A DNA stretch of 64,000 nt, taken from Paulownia fortunei (Eukaryota; Streptophyta; Magnoliopsida; Lamiales; Paulowniaceae). The notes below the pieces were generated by a model that saw nothing but the letters and a program-made list of their open reading frames with translations, had not been told where the DNA came from and did no database searches. The DNA lies in assembly GCA_019321725.1 (NCBI GenBank), contig CM033124.1:1984001-2048000 (forward strand), given 5' to 3'. A program made the translations under genes and the position numbers. This document shows positions 1 to 10,222 of the stretch, in pieces (positions within the stretch are counted from its first letter, which is position 1; each line of letters opens with the position of its first letter).

Positions 1-54
1 ATTTTATTTAAAAAATGTTACACTTCCAAACTGGTATTTTTCAACATTTTAAAC

Positions 55-1032
55 GCTTAAAATACAATTAAAAATAATAAAAGCATAAATTCGGTTGCAA
101 AATCTAATCTGAGCAAGGATTGTGTTGTAAATGGTTTAGTTATGATAAGATGGAAAAAAACAGAAAGGGAAATCAAACTTGATTTTGAAAATGCGTGGAC
201 AAATCTCTAATCACACGTGGTACAAAGCAAGCATATTTAGAGGGTATTTGGAAATTCATTTCAAATGCACTTTTAGATATAAAAGTCCATTTGTAAAAAA
301 ATTATGTGTTTGATAATTATTTTTAAATAAATTTTTAAAATAAGTCATTTTTTTAAAAGTTTATTTTGAAAAAGTGTAAAATTGTAACTTTTTAATTTAT
401 TTTCTTGCACTTCTATTAAATGGGCGTTAAAATATATTTTTACCAAACACTTAACAATACTTATAAGTACTTTTTAAAAGTGGTTCCAAACGTACACTTA
501 GACTTTCATGGGATAGAGATTTACTAAATCAAAATCAAAGTTTTCTAACAAGAATTGGTATGTCACATAATAATTTTCTGTTGATTTTGTAATCTACTTT
601 GCATCCAAAACAAATCATATGTTCATATTCAATTCAATTATTAAATTATTACATCTTAATTCGTCTTTGAATCGAACAAATATAGTAGATCGGATAAAAG
701 AATCACTCCAGATTAAATTGACTAACCTTTTACACTTTTTCATTTCGCCTAATAAGATATCACTGCAATAAAATTTATTTAGATAAATTTAATAAATCAA
801 TACTTTACAAATTAAGAACAGGTAAAAAAATGATATATAGCATTTTTCATGTTCCAGAGGTAAAGCTTAAAATACAATTTAAAATCATAAAAACATAAAT
901 TCAATCCCAAATTCTAATCCGAGCATGAGAAATGGTTAACATTGATAGAGTGGAAAAAAAATATCTAACTTGATTTTGAAAACGTCATGGGAAAAATCAC
1001 TAATCAACATCGTGCAAAGTATGAATAGTTAG
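55..1032. repeat. Diverged direct repeat pair (55-239 and 865-1032)
   Basis: The stretch at 55-239 recurs, with many substitutions and small gaps, at 865-1032 in the same orientation. Shared landmarks are CTTAAAATACAATT, CATAAATTC, TCTAATC followed by GAGCA, and AACTTGATTTTGAAAA. No reading frame is conserved, so this is non-coding DNA. The first copy ends where the MITE at 240-497 begins. The origin is unknown; an old tandem duplication or a repeat family are both possible. The remaining DNA to about 1500 is AT-rich with nothing else I recognise. Confidence 0.55.
240..497. mobile_element. Harbinger/Tourist-like MITE
   Basis: A 258-bp AT-rich block has imperfect inverted ends. The left end reads GAGGGTATTTGGAAA and the reverse complement of the right end reads GTGTACGTTTGGAACC. 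Inner arms also pair: a GTGTTTGATAA motif on the left matches GTGTTTGGTAA read from the right. A TTA trinucleotide flanks both ends (237-239 and 498-500), as expected for PIF/Harbinger insertions. There is no coding capacity. The class assignment rests on TIR style and TSD length only. Confidence 0.45.
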
Positions 1033-1504
1033 ATATTTTTGGATTTTTTTTTTGTTTTGTTAAAACCGCTTGTGTTTAGACGGAATTAAACATGAACCCT
1101 TATCCGTTTATTAAATAAAAACTTAAAACAATATGTAAAATCAATAAAAAAAGGGCATTTACTCCCTTTACAACATTTTTGTGATATTGATTTAGTAATA
1201 CTTGGTGAAGGAAGTCACACAAAATTAAACTCATTAGTTATAATACATGGTTTATTGTGATTAAACCAATTGAAATTAGCTTCATTTGATTCTTAATCTC
1301 ATTCCAAACTAACTAGTATTTGTTTAAATTTTTAAGTAAGATACTAGATAATTTTCGAACTCTAAGTTACTCAATTCATAATTTACAAGAAAGATCGTAG
1401 ATATAAAGAATTTATATATATACTATTTTAACTAATCACAAAATGAGCTAATTTGTATAGAAAAATAAAGTGATTTTAACTTTTTAGATTAAACCATATG
1501 AGCA

Positions 1505-1588
1505 CACGTGTCTTGTACGTTATTTCATAACTTACACGTGTCTGGTATGTTATTCCATAACTTTTAATATGCACGTGTCTTGCACATG
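1505..1588. promoter_or_regulatory. Triple G-box repeat module upstream of the DUF1635 gene
   Basis: Three CACGTG palindromes lie at 1505-1510, 1535-1540 and 1572-1577. Each sits in the context ACACGTGTCT or GCACGTGTCT and heads a repeat unit of 30-37 bp that also contains TATTYCATAACTT. The unit is therefore tandemly repeated about 2.5 times. G-boxes with ACGTGTC cores are known binding sites for bZIP (ABRE-binding) and bHLH (PIF/MYC) factors in plants. The module lies about 280 bp upstream of the TATA box at 1856 and about 430 bp upstream of the ATG at 2013, so it may serve that gene; this is inference. Confidence 0.55.
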
Positions 1589-1855
1589 CGCTTGGAATTA
1601 ATTCCACACAAATATATATAATTCCAAAAGAAGCAAAAGAGATATCCTAGAAAAAAAAAAAAAAGAAGAGGTGCAAATGAATTATAATTGAATGAGACTC
1701 CACCCTCCAACTTTAATCCCTGGATTCACATTGTCCTCCTGTACTAAGAATCTTACTAGTATAAAGTTAACCACTAGCCACACCTGGTCACCTGCTCTTT
1801 CCATGCTTTTGGGTTTTGGCCTTTTTCTATCTTTCTCCAACCGTCTGTCCCATGC

Positions 1856-1866
1856 CTATATAAAAA
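1856..1866 (+). promoter_or_regulatory. Probable TATA box of the DUF1635 gene
   Basis: CCTATATAAAAA lies about 150 bp upstream of the ATG at 2013 and would place transcription start near 1890. An upstream ATG at 1964 would then be in the leader, out of frame and overlapping the main start. Its context (pyrimidine at -3, T at +4) is weak, while the ATG at 2013 has A at -3 and G at +4. Confidence 0.5.
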
Positions 1867-2012
1867 TTAGAAAAAGATTAAGAAAAAAAAAAAAAAAAAG
1901 GAAAAAGAAAACTACTTGAAACCTTATAAGAAAGTGTAACTACCTCATCAACATCTTTCCTTTATGTGCTCTCCATTTTGGTACTTCAAGAACCAAAAAA
2001 AGACTCTTGCAA

Positions 2013-2894
2013 ATGGAAGAAGAATGCCCTCTTCTTACCTGGGCTTACTACCATCAAGAAGAGGTAATTATTTCTCAATTTCTCTTCTAATTTTATATAT
2101 TCATTCAAGAAGTTCTATTTTTTTTTTTTTTTTTGAGTTTTCAAGAAAGATTGTTACTGATTAACACGCATTATTGTCAGGGAATTGAGGAATTGAAGAA
2201 CTCTGTCTATTATTCAACTTTGGAGCTAGAGGCTGCAGCCCTGTCAGCCCATGATGAGCTTTCAAGAAAAGATGAAGAGATTCTTCAACTCAAAGGCCTA
2301 ATAGCAAATATCATCAAAGAGAGGGATGAATTCCAGGGAAAATTCCAAGCACTTGTCCTGGAAAAACAGTTGCTTTTCCAACAGATACAAAAACAGCACC
2401 TGGATTCTGCACCCTCAAGTGGCACAACAAGCAATGAAGATGAAAACACTGATTTGATCCCCTCAGATTGTGATGAAAACATTAATGTTGTCCCATCACC
2501 TGGTAAGGACTTAAAACTACCACAAGTTTTAGGCATCGCCATGAGTGACAAAATCCTGCCCACAAAGCCATTGCCCGAGAAGGGCAAGTTCTTGCAGGCG
2601 GTGATGGAAGCTGGGCCACTTCTCCAAACTCTTCTTGTAGCAGGACCACTCCCTCAGTGGCAGCGTCCGCCTCCCCGACTCAGCTCCGTCGACATCCCAC
2701 CCGTCACGATTTCCTCTCCCGGGCCCCGGATTGTGCACCAAGATTCTTGTCTGGTTAGCCCTGGCTGTGGTGGATTCAGTCACAAGAGGGCTAAGGTGAA
2801 CATGGAAGGGACAGGTTTTTCACCCAAGTATCAGAAAAAGTTGTGCGCCTATCAATCATCATTGGCGCCAACAACATCTAGTGTGTGCCCATAA
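2013..2894 (+). CDS. DUF1635 family protein (two exons)
   Basis: Exon 1 is 2013-2063 (17 codons). The intron is 2064-2180, with GT at 2064 and a TTGTCAG acceptor, phase 0. Exon 2 is 2181-2894. The joined product is 254 residues. The N-terminus is acidic and aromatic (MEEECPLLTWAYYHQEE) and runs into GIEELKNSVYYSTLELEAAA and a predicted coiled coil (about residues 18-80) rich in E, L and K. This N-terminal heptad pattern is what I recognise as plant DUF1635. The middle is acidic and Ser/Thr-rich, followed by a Pro-rich segment (about 160-215) and a basic patch near SHKRAKV. The family has no established biochemical function; nuclear or scaffold roles are guesses. Without exon 1 the frame opens at 2133 inside the intron, so the spliced start fits the family better. 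No break is visible. Confidence 0.8.
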
Positions 2895-3167
2895 TTGATT
2901 AGGTTTAGCACAAAATCCATCATTTTCATAGCATTAAAGTGAATTAGCATGAATTGGATGGCAATTATGTCACCAAATTAATGCTTGTACATTAGTGGTT
3001 TGTCTTAGAAACTAAGGATCTTAACTAATTTTAGTGGTGAGAGAGTGAGAATTGAAGTGGGCTCAATCAGGCCCCTTTTAGCTTTTGTTTTGGATGGAGA
3101 CTTTGCATCCTTTTTTCTACTCTACCTAGTCCTCTAATTTGTCCCCATAGAATATCAATTGGGCCCT

Positions 3168-3640
3168 TCAAATTCTCCAAATTGGTTGTAACGAATTTGC
3201 AAGGTTGAGACCCCACGATTCAGAACTTTTGGATCTTTAGTTCGAGTTCTATTAGTGGGAGTGTTAGTCTATTTGTATAGTAGTTTTTTATATTAATATT
3301 ATAAATGACGTACTCGTTAATACTTTCTGAATTTGAAATACAATTGTAATGACTGATGTATTCATCATTTTTTTAAAAATAAATTCTCCAAATTGGTTGT
3401 AACGAATTTGTAAGGTTGACACCCACGAATAAGAGTTTTTTGACCCTTAGTTTGAGTTCTACTAGTGGGAGTGTAAGTCTATTTGTATAGTAGTTTTTTA
3501 TGTTATTATTGATATTTTGATATTATGAATGACGTACTTAGTACTTTCTGAATTTAAAATGGATTTAATTACCGATATGTATTCATCATTTTCTAAAAAA
3601 CAAATTCTCCAAATTGGTGAGGAATTTTGGTATGAATGCA
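3168..3640 (+). repeat. Tandem repeat of about 215 bp, SINE-like unit
   Basis: Two long copies (3168-3382 and 3383-3604) plus the start of a third (to about 3640) begin AAATTCTCCAAATTGG. Each contains a GTTCGAGTTCT or GTTTGAGTTCT motif resembling a tRNA B box, then TAGTGGGAGTGT, then an AT-rich tail with TATTCATCATTTT. This fits a degenerate tRNA-derived SINE that became tandemly duplicated, but I see no convincing A box. There is no coding potential. Confidence 0.45.
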
Positions 3641-5570
3641 TATATCTACTTCTTACATAGGGAGTTTACATTGGTGTATCTTGGTAAGATTATGTTGTTG
3701 TAGACAATCATCATTTGGAAGATGATTTATTAATAGAATTAATTAAAGTTGTTGCTTTGATTGGATTACTTTTTTTTTTCTTTTGGCTTTAATGGGACAG
3801 TTATTTTAAAAGCAATAGTTTATGTATTAAATAAATAATCAAAAGATACCAACTAATCTTGCTTTTTCCATGAGTTGCTGCCTACCATGCCTATGTCTGC
3901 CAAAAAAATAACATATCATACAAAGATAAAGTCAATTTCAGGGGTTCTTAATCATAATTTTTTGATTCTTTTTAGATATGAAATCCTAATCCATGGCCCC
4001 ATGGGCCTTTAACCAGTATGCTCATGGTATAATAGCCAATGGGGCAAAAAGTTTGTCCTATGATGCTAGAATTTTTTTATAATTATTGCAATAACTAAAA
4101 ATAATATTGATGAAAGGATTTCAAGTTGTAATGTGAAAATTGTCAAATAATATGGAAACCATCATAACTACTTTTGAACAACAAAGATTATAGTTATCAT
4201 ATAATTTTTCTATTTGGCATTGAATGTCAAAATTGGTCAGAGTAAAAAATTAGTATATAGTTTTTTGACTATTTTATTTTTACAATATTTAAATTATAAA
4301 ACTTTATTTTTTATGTTTTTTTATTATTAAACTATTTTTTCAGAACAATTAGTTAAATATTTGATATTGCACCTCACAGTTTGGTAATTCAATTTGGACT
4401 TAGATAGTATTTTGAACTCTCCTTTGTATCATGTAAAAGGCATGTGTACACTAAGATAAATATTCATAAGTGTCTCCAAATAAAACAAAGGCTCTTAATT
4501 CAAACTGTGTACTGATATATATGAGATGGCTTTATTAATATTCAATTGGACAAAATCCCCTGATTTTTTATGCTTTTCATTTTCTAATTGACGTAAAAAA
4601 AATTCATTGGTTGCCTTTTTATTTGAAATTATTAGAAATTGTATTTGTCTCATATCGTCAATTTATTAATTTTTTATTGTTCGTATATGTGGAATGGACA
4701 AATGTATGATAATATAGGTCCAAACTCGAATCCATTCCATTTGGGGTGAGTCTTGATTTTCGGATCCTTGAAAATTTTTGCAGGACGAGTATTGAATTTT
4801 GATAAATTCATCATAAATCTATTTACATTGTTATTCCTAATTAGACACCCTCTTTTCTTCAGTTACCCCGTTGTCATCCCTAATTAGATACCATCATTGT
4901 GAGTTAGCTAGAATTAGTTTTACCAAGTCTATTTATAAGAAATAGCAAGGCATTAAATAAAATTTCAACTAAAAAGATTCGTGTAATTTAAAACACATTT
5001 GCATTTCTTAGAAGCCATTGCTTGAAACAAGCTCTTATAAAGAAAAAAATAAAATAAAATGTTGTTGGTAGTACTCATATTACTCAATTCAAAAACAATT
5101 AATCTTTGATGACTCTAGAAGTTGTAAGAATAATTTTATTCGTCCAAACATATACTAACACCAAAATATAATTAGTGTTTTGTGCACCAAATTAGGGACA
5201 AACACGATTATTGGTGTTTGTGCAAACATTCCTTGTCTTGAGCTTCATCCCCTCACTCAAAATTTGTCACCTTCCAATGAGACAAGTAAATGTAAGAATG
5301 TGGACTGGAGAAGAAATTTAGCCAATATATAAAGTGTAACTAGACATTATTTATTCACGTTACTGTTTGATGCCTCAATTCGTGAGGACTTAAGTAAGAA
5401 TATTGAATCTATTTAATAGGGATTGATCTAATTTAAATTAGGTTTGGCTATTGGACCTAAATATTTGGGCAATATTTTGAATATTTGAATTTAGTCTATG
5501 AGTATGGAGAAGCTCAGTTTAGGTATATTTGTAGTGATTGATCTGAGTTGATAAAATGAATAGGAGCATG
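3641..5570. other. Intergenic, AT-rich, possible MITE end
   Basis: No gene is seen in these 1.9 kb. Around 4830-4910 the motif CCTAATTAGAYACC occurs twice, the second time preceded by GTTGTCATC. This resembles the outer end of hAT-type MITEs (TAGGGATGACAA read on the minus strand). I do not find the matching opposite end, so it may be a truncated element. Confidence 0.3.
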
Positions 5571-5578
5571 CTATGAAC

Positions 5579-6369
5579 TAGAGGTGATTATGCGTTGGGT
5601 TTGAATCAGATCTAGTTTGCAATCAACCCGTGTCCATTGACCACGGGTCGATGTGTCCAATCCGTAACCACCTCGTGGATTCACAGGCCGATTATGAGTT
5701 GGGATAATCCAATTTTTTTGTATTTTTTTCCTATAAAAACCCCTCACTTTTTTTTTCACACCTGTAAATTCTCAATTCTCAATTTTATAATTTTCAACTC
5801 TCAATTTTCTATTCTGAATTATTTATTTTTTAATTCTATATTTTATATTTTATATTTTATATTATTTCAATTGTTTCATTAAATCATTTTTCATATTTCA
5901 TTTCCTTCATCTTCAATTATTCATTTTTCATTTTTATATTCTTTAAATCTTCAAGTTGAGCATTTTTTTTTATTTTTTAAGTTTATTATAATTAGAATAT
6001 TTGATAATTTAAATTTTAGGTAATAATTTTATTATTTCATATTTAAGTTAATTTTTTTTTTCATTAAGTTCAAAAATTAACAATATTTTTTTCAAATTTA
6101 AGTTCAAAAATTTTCATTCATATTTAACTTTAATACTTCAAGCTCTTTTTTTTTATTTTTAAAAAATTGTAATTTTGTAAAATTAATTGTTAGTTAAGAA
6201 ATAATAATTTTTCAAAAGATAAGTCAAAATTAAAAATAATTCAAGAGTTGGAACCGGATCCGGAATCGGCAGTTAATCGGATCGTAACCAACCTCGGTTG
6301 GAAAATTTCGATCCTTGGAACTAACAGTTCCAACCAAAACCCCCGATTTCAAAATTGTGGTCGGGTTTA
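5579..6369 (+). mobile_element. Non-autonomous hAT element with perfect 8-bp TSD
   Basis: A 791-bp element is bounded by the exact 8-bp direct repeat CTATGAAC at 5571-5578 and 6370-6377, the hAT-typical target duplication length. The element starts TAGAGGTGATTATG and ends GTGGTCGGGTTTA; the termini pair only weakly (TAGAGG against TAAACC). The left part carries a TATAAAAACC motif and a CTCAATTCTCAATTTT leader-like stretch, and the right part carries repeated CGG/CCG-type subterminal motifs. Ends and leader resemble the larger hAT at 35103-39597, so this is probably an internally deleted relative. It encodes no protein. Confidence 0.75.
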
Positions 6370-6377
6370 CTATGAAC

Positions 6378-6889
6378 CCTAGCTTAGAAAAATTAGTCCT
6401 AGAACATAGATGGTAGAAATGGGCGGATCAAGATAGGACTAACTTGATGTGAATTACCAAGTTAATACTTAGAAGAAAGCCCTAGTCATTCAATGTGGAA
6501 TTTGAGGCTAATTCTGCTAGATTTGGATAGGGAAAGAGAATTCTGTCTTAATTGGATTCTTTGGTTCCCAACGAGCTTACCATGTTTGATGCTTATCAAA
6601 AATGGATAATTGAATCCTTCTTTGATTCGATTAGGTTATTGCCTTGTCTAGTTTATAAAGCACAATTTCTTTCGAGGTACATTTTATGATTTTCCATCAT
6701 TCAATGTTCATATTCATTTTCAAAGCATCTTGCTAATATAAGCATCAAATGATTTTTGTTGAGCAAACTTCAACACCCTAACTCTTGTTTTGAAGGTGTT
6801 GTTGGATGTAAATCAAATAAATTGATTATTGGATTTTTGGATTCTTGGTACGTATTGTTTTGATACGCATCAAATGACACTATCTAAAA
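6378..6889. other. Intergenic or decayed Gypsy leader
   Basis: I recognise no gene. The segment precedes a gag scrap in the same orientation (6890-7437) and may be the worn LTR or leader of that Gypsy element, but I cannot identify LTR ends or a primer binding site. Confidence 0.25.
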
Positions 6890-7437
6890 GTTAAGATGTG
6901 AGATCATGGCTAATAAGGAAGTGCAACAACAAAATTGTGACGAGTAGAACCACAACTAGGAAAATGGTCCCACACCTATAACTTCGACCATTCCACCTCG
7001 TTGAACCATAGTGGTTTCCCACATTGAGTCTAGAAAGGAGCTTCCCCCTAAAGGATTGAAACTACTGACCATGGAACAACTATGTGTTTGATTGCCATAA
7101 CAGTAGACATGACTCTACAAAAGAGAGAATAGGTCCTCCACCACCCTTTCTAGTGTCGATTGAGGGTAGCAACGTACTTGAAAGGGCAAACTAGGTAGAA
7201 AACACAAAAGGCAAGAGCTATATCTTAGTGTACCCAGAGTGAGCAACCTGGGATTCCCAACAAGATTTGTCTAGTAGGGTGGAGGATCTTCTCAAGGAGA
7301 TGAAGGATATTTAAAAACACATAGCAACAATAGTTATGGTGCAGAAAAAGGGATTCCTTTTGGGGAGGAGGTCATGGCGGATGAGCTGCCTGCTAACTTC
7401 AGAAGACTCAATTATGAGTATGATGAGACTTCGTTGA
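6890..7437 (+). pseudogene. Ty3/Gypsy gag fragment
   Basis: Translating piecewise gives a hydrophilic gag-like N-terminus with many stops and frame changes. It ends in a recognisable stretch around 7357-7430: PFGEEVMADELPANFRR then NYEYDE. This matches the start of the retrotransposon gag domain in plant Gypsy elements, where a short Pro/Phe-rich lead runs into a YDGTTDP-type motif. The reading is cut where the Mutator-like element begins at about 7438 and does not resume after 9215. Nothing here is functional. Confidence 0.5.
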
Positions 7438-7797
7438 TATAGGCCTATATTTCTATCCTTAATTTTAGGGGTCACCAATTTAAATAAATTAACTTTCAAA
7501 ATTTAGCAATTTTAGTTAGATTTGCCCAAAAAATTGTTAATTTGGCACCAAAACTCGACATGTGGCTTGAAATTTGGGGGATTTTAGATTTGGAGGACAA
7601 ATTAGTGATGTGACAATTATGAAAAGGACCAAAAATTAAAATGAAAAAGAAAAAATATTTAAAATGTACTTGGAAAATTAAAAAATATTTTTAAATGCCA
7701 AAAAAATTGCTCGGGGCTTCCTATGTATGTGCATAATGCATACATAATGCACACGTTAACAAATTGAAAAAAAAAGCATAATGCACACGCAAAAACA

Positions 7798-8028
7798 AAT
7801 GTGTGTGTGTGTATGCATATACATACAAAGAGGGAGGGGGGTTTGGGGAGGGATGGGGATGTGAGCAAGGGGGGGCTGCGGGTAGAGATTCGAGGGCAGG
7901 GGTAGGATAGAGGATGGAGATTGCCGATGAGAGAGGATGGGTGGACCTCTGGAATTGGGGCTAGGGGTAGTGGACGGGATGGGAGGAGGAGGGAACAGAA
8001 GGAAAGAAAAGGAAAGAAGAACAATTTT
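7798..8028 (+). repeat. (GT)n tract followed by G-rich, purine-skewed stretch
   Basis: A short GT microsatellite (about 7800-7812) is followed by about 200 bp in which the plus strand is almost all G and A, with runs such as GGGAGGGGGGTTTGGGGAGGG and AAGGGGGGGCTGCGGG. Open frames on the minus strand here are Pro/Ser/Leu-rich low-complexity translations, not genes. Several runs of three or more G could form quadruplexes. It may be captured host DNA inside the MULE. Confidence 0.5.
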
Positions 8029-8084
8029 TTTTTTCAAAAATAAAAAGAAAAAAATTATTATTTTTAGTAAATTGTCTATTATTT

Positions 8085-8998
8085 AATATATGATATAAGC
8101 TATTTCCTATTTTGTTTATTACTTAAATTAAATATATTTCTTAATATTTAAATATGAAATTCTATTAACACTTTTTAATTTTTAGTAAATTTTTAAAATT
8201 TTTTATATTGTTAAAAATTAAGAAATTATATATATATATATATATTACATAAACTATTTTTATTATATTTATTATTTAATTTAAATATATTTTCTAATTA
8301 TTAAATATGAAATTTTATTAACATCATTTTTTCTTCTTTTTTTTTGTAATATTTTATAAATAGTTTTATTGAAAATTAATAAATTATTTAATATTATATA
8401 ATTCTTTTATTAAATATATTTTTTATTATTTTAAATCAAATTTTCTTATCATTAATTTTTGTATCTTTTATAAATTTTCTAAATTACTTATATTTATAAA
8501 AAATTACAAATTATTTAAATATATTGTGAAAAATATTTTCCATTTTATTTGTTATTAAATTTAAATATATTTTCTAATTACTAAAAATAACATTTTAATA
8601 ACAGCATTTTGTATTTTCCGTAAATTTTCTAAATTATTTACTTTTTTTAATAATTAAAAAGTTATTTAAATACATTTTGTAAACATTTTTCTATTTGGTT
8701 TATTTTGAAGTTAAATATATTTTCTAATATTTAAATATAAAATTTTGTTAACATCTTCTTTTTCTTTTTAGTAAAATTTCCAACTTATTATATTTGTGAA
8801 AATTAAGAAACTATTTTCTATTTTTTTTTTAATTTAAATATGTTTTTTATTATTAAATATGAAAATTTATTAACATCATTTTCTTTATTTTCTGTAAATT
8901 TTTTATATTTTTTTATATTTTTAAATATTAAAAAATTATTTTTATATGCTATGTAAACTTTTTTATTTTATTCATTGTTAATTTAATATATTTTGCCC
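8085..8998 (+). repeat. AT-rich tandem array, about six diverged units of about 145 bp
   Basis: Units recur roughly every 120-160 bp and share the order CTATTTTCTATTTT, TTAATTTAAATATATTTTCT, AAATATGAAATTTTATTAAC, then TTTCTTTATTTT and GTAAATTTTCTAAATTATT. Copies are strongly diverged and differ in length. One to two further units occur at about 32070-32300 inside the Pack-MULE. The array is non-coding and internal to the MULE at 7438-9215. Confidence 0.6.
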
Positions 8999-9550
8999 AT
9001 CTTTGTCCACATCACTAATTTTCCTCTAAATCTTAAAAATCCCAATATTTCAAGCCACATCAACAAACTTCGGTGCCAAAAAAGTCAACAACTTTTAGAA
9101 GAAATTAAATTTTTTGGGCAAAATTGAACTAAAATTATAAAATTTTGAAAGTTAGTATATATAAATTGGTGACCCCTCAAAAAATGTATTGAATCTTTTT
9201 ATAGGCCAATATATGATGAATTTTGCAACTATACCTTGAAAAGTAATTATGGGATAAATTTGTACTTATCAGTGTTTTAGCACTAGTTAAAGAAATTTAT
9301 AATTAGGTTAGAACAAATTGATTAGAGCATGACTATATAATGGAATAATGTTTATTGCACCCAATTCCTACTAAAACACATACTGCAAGAGAGAATTATG
9401 TGTATATATAGTTACTTGAGAAAGAAAGATGTAAACTATATAATTATGTAAATATATATATATATATTTTGAGTAACAAAGATTTAATTTAAATGAAAGT
9501 TTTATTCATATATGTTTCTCTTCAAAGTTTTTTTTGAAACATAAACAAGC

Positions 9551-9976
9551 TCATGCTCCACTTATAAATTCCCAATTATAATACTTTCTTCCGAAAAAAT
9601 ATATACCATCATCTTTCGCGATCCAATAGCACTGATTATGGTTGCAACTCTCTCTCCTTGCTGATTCATAAGCATCAAATTTTTTTTGCTTTCGACCCGT
9701 CGTGAGAGTGCAGAAGAATAAAGTACTATGAATAATATTATCGCAAAAACTCCAACTAAACTCTTGATTTACAGCGAGCGTATGAGTCCCTAGATCATTG
9801 TCCTTGGATTTGCAGCTCACCACCAATGGTGCAGAATTGGGAGATAGATTATTAGTTATATGAACAAAAACTTTTGGGGTTAGAAAACATTTGCGTTTGT
9901 CCATGGCAAATGCATGGAGAAGGTTGGGTATCATAAAGAGAAAAAATAGCATGGTTTTCATTTTTGTACATGCCAT
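9551..9976 (-). CDS. S1-type self-incompatibility protein homologue (SPH gene 1)
   Basis: This 141-residue, intronless product has an N-terminal signal peptide (about residues 1-25, hydrophobic FFLFMIPNLLHAFA) and a mature domain of the plant S1/SPH family. Family landmarks are VFVHITNNLS, DNDLGTHTLAVNQEFSWSFC, TLFFC, a C-x5-C pair (ESCNHNQC) and YWIAKDDGIYFFG. Six cysteines are present in the mature part. S-protein homologues are small secreted proteins; the founding member is the poppy stigma determinant, but most homologues have unknown roles. The frame opens MACTKMKT; the family alignment with gene 3 supports this start. A TATA box lies about 60-70 bp upstream and a three-unit minisatellite lies beyond it. 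No defect is visible. Confidence 0.88.
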   Translation of the reverse strand: MACTKMKTMLFFLFMIPNLLHAFAMDKRKCFLTPKVFVHITNNLSPNSAPLVVSCKSKDNDLGTHTLAVNQEFSWSFCDNIIHSTLFFCTLTTGRKQKKFDAYESARRESCNHNQCYWIAKDDGIYFFGRKYYNWEFISGA

Positions 9977-10036
9977 TTTTCTAGCAAGAAAATAATTTTT
10001 GATGTTGAAATCTTGAAGATGTTAATTTTCACCCTT

Positions 10037-10047
10037 CCTTTTTATAG
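10037..10047 (-). promoter_or_regulatory. TATA box of SPH gene 1
   Basis: On the minus strand CTATAAAAAGG lies 61-71 bp upstream of the ATG at 9976. The same TCTATAAAAGG motif sits at equivalent places in the broken copy (about 13399-13409) and in SPH gene 3 (33696-33706). Confidence 0.6.
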
Positions 10048-10090
10048 AGCAGGGATTATTTGATACACAAATTGCAGAATTAAAAATTGA

Positions 10091-10222
10091 AGTACTTACG
10101 TAATCCACAAATAATTATGCAATTTAGCCTAATAAAAGTACTGCAATCCAAAAGTAGTTATGCAATTTAGCCTAATAATAGTACTGTAATCCATAAGTAA
10201 TTATGCAATTTAGCCTAATAAT
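10091..10222 (-). repeat. 43-bp minisatellite in the SPH gene 1 promoter (3 units)
   Basis: Three head-to-tail units lie at 10091-10136, 10137-10179 and 10180-10222 (46, 43 and 43 bp). On the plus strand each runs AGTACT, then AATCC, then TTATGCAATTTAGCCTAATA. Units 2 and 3 are nearly identical and unit 1 differs by a 3-bp insertion and a few substitutions. The homologous upstream DNA of SPH gene 3 and of the broken copy has at most one decayed unit, so the expansion is specific to gene 1. It lies about 45-175 bp upstream of the TATA box. Confidence 0.75.

Larger units (their letters stand above)
7438..9215. mobile_element. Mutator-like element with long terminal inverted repeats
   Basis: The ends form inverted repeats of about 170 bp (7438-7610 and 9000-9215), including GGGGTCACCAATTTA, then TTTGCCCAAAAAATT, GGCACC, then GTGGCTTGAAAT and TTAGTGATGTG. 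Read outward the outer ends also share GGCCTATA. Long TIRs with no transposase are typical of non-autonomous MULEs. I could not find a clear 9-bp target duplication. The interior holds a G-rich strand (7825-8020) and an AT-rich tandem array (8085-8998). It lies between a Gypsy gag scrap and the first SPH block. Deriving the end points precisely needs comparison with another copy. Confidence 0.6.

Noticed and set aside
2285..2783. Two minus-strand frames opposite the DUF1635 exon
   Set aside because: Shadows of a well-supported plus-strand coding exon.
7659..8037. Two overlapping minus-strand open frames
   Set aside because: Pro/Ser-rich translation of a G-rich low-complexity strand; no domain and no start context.
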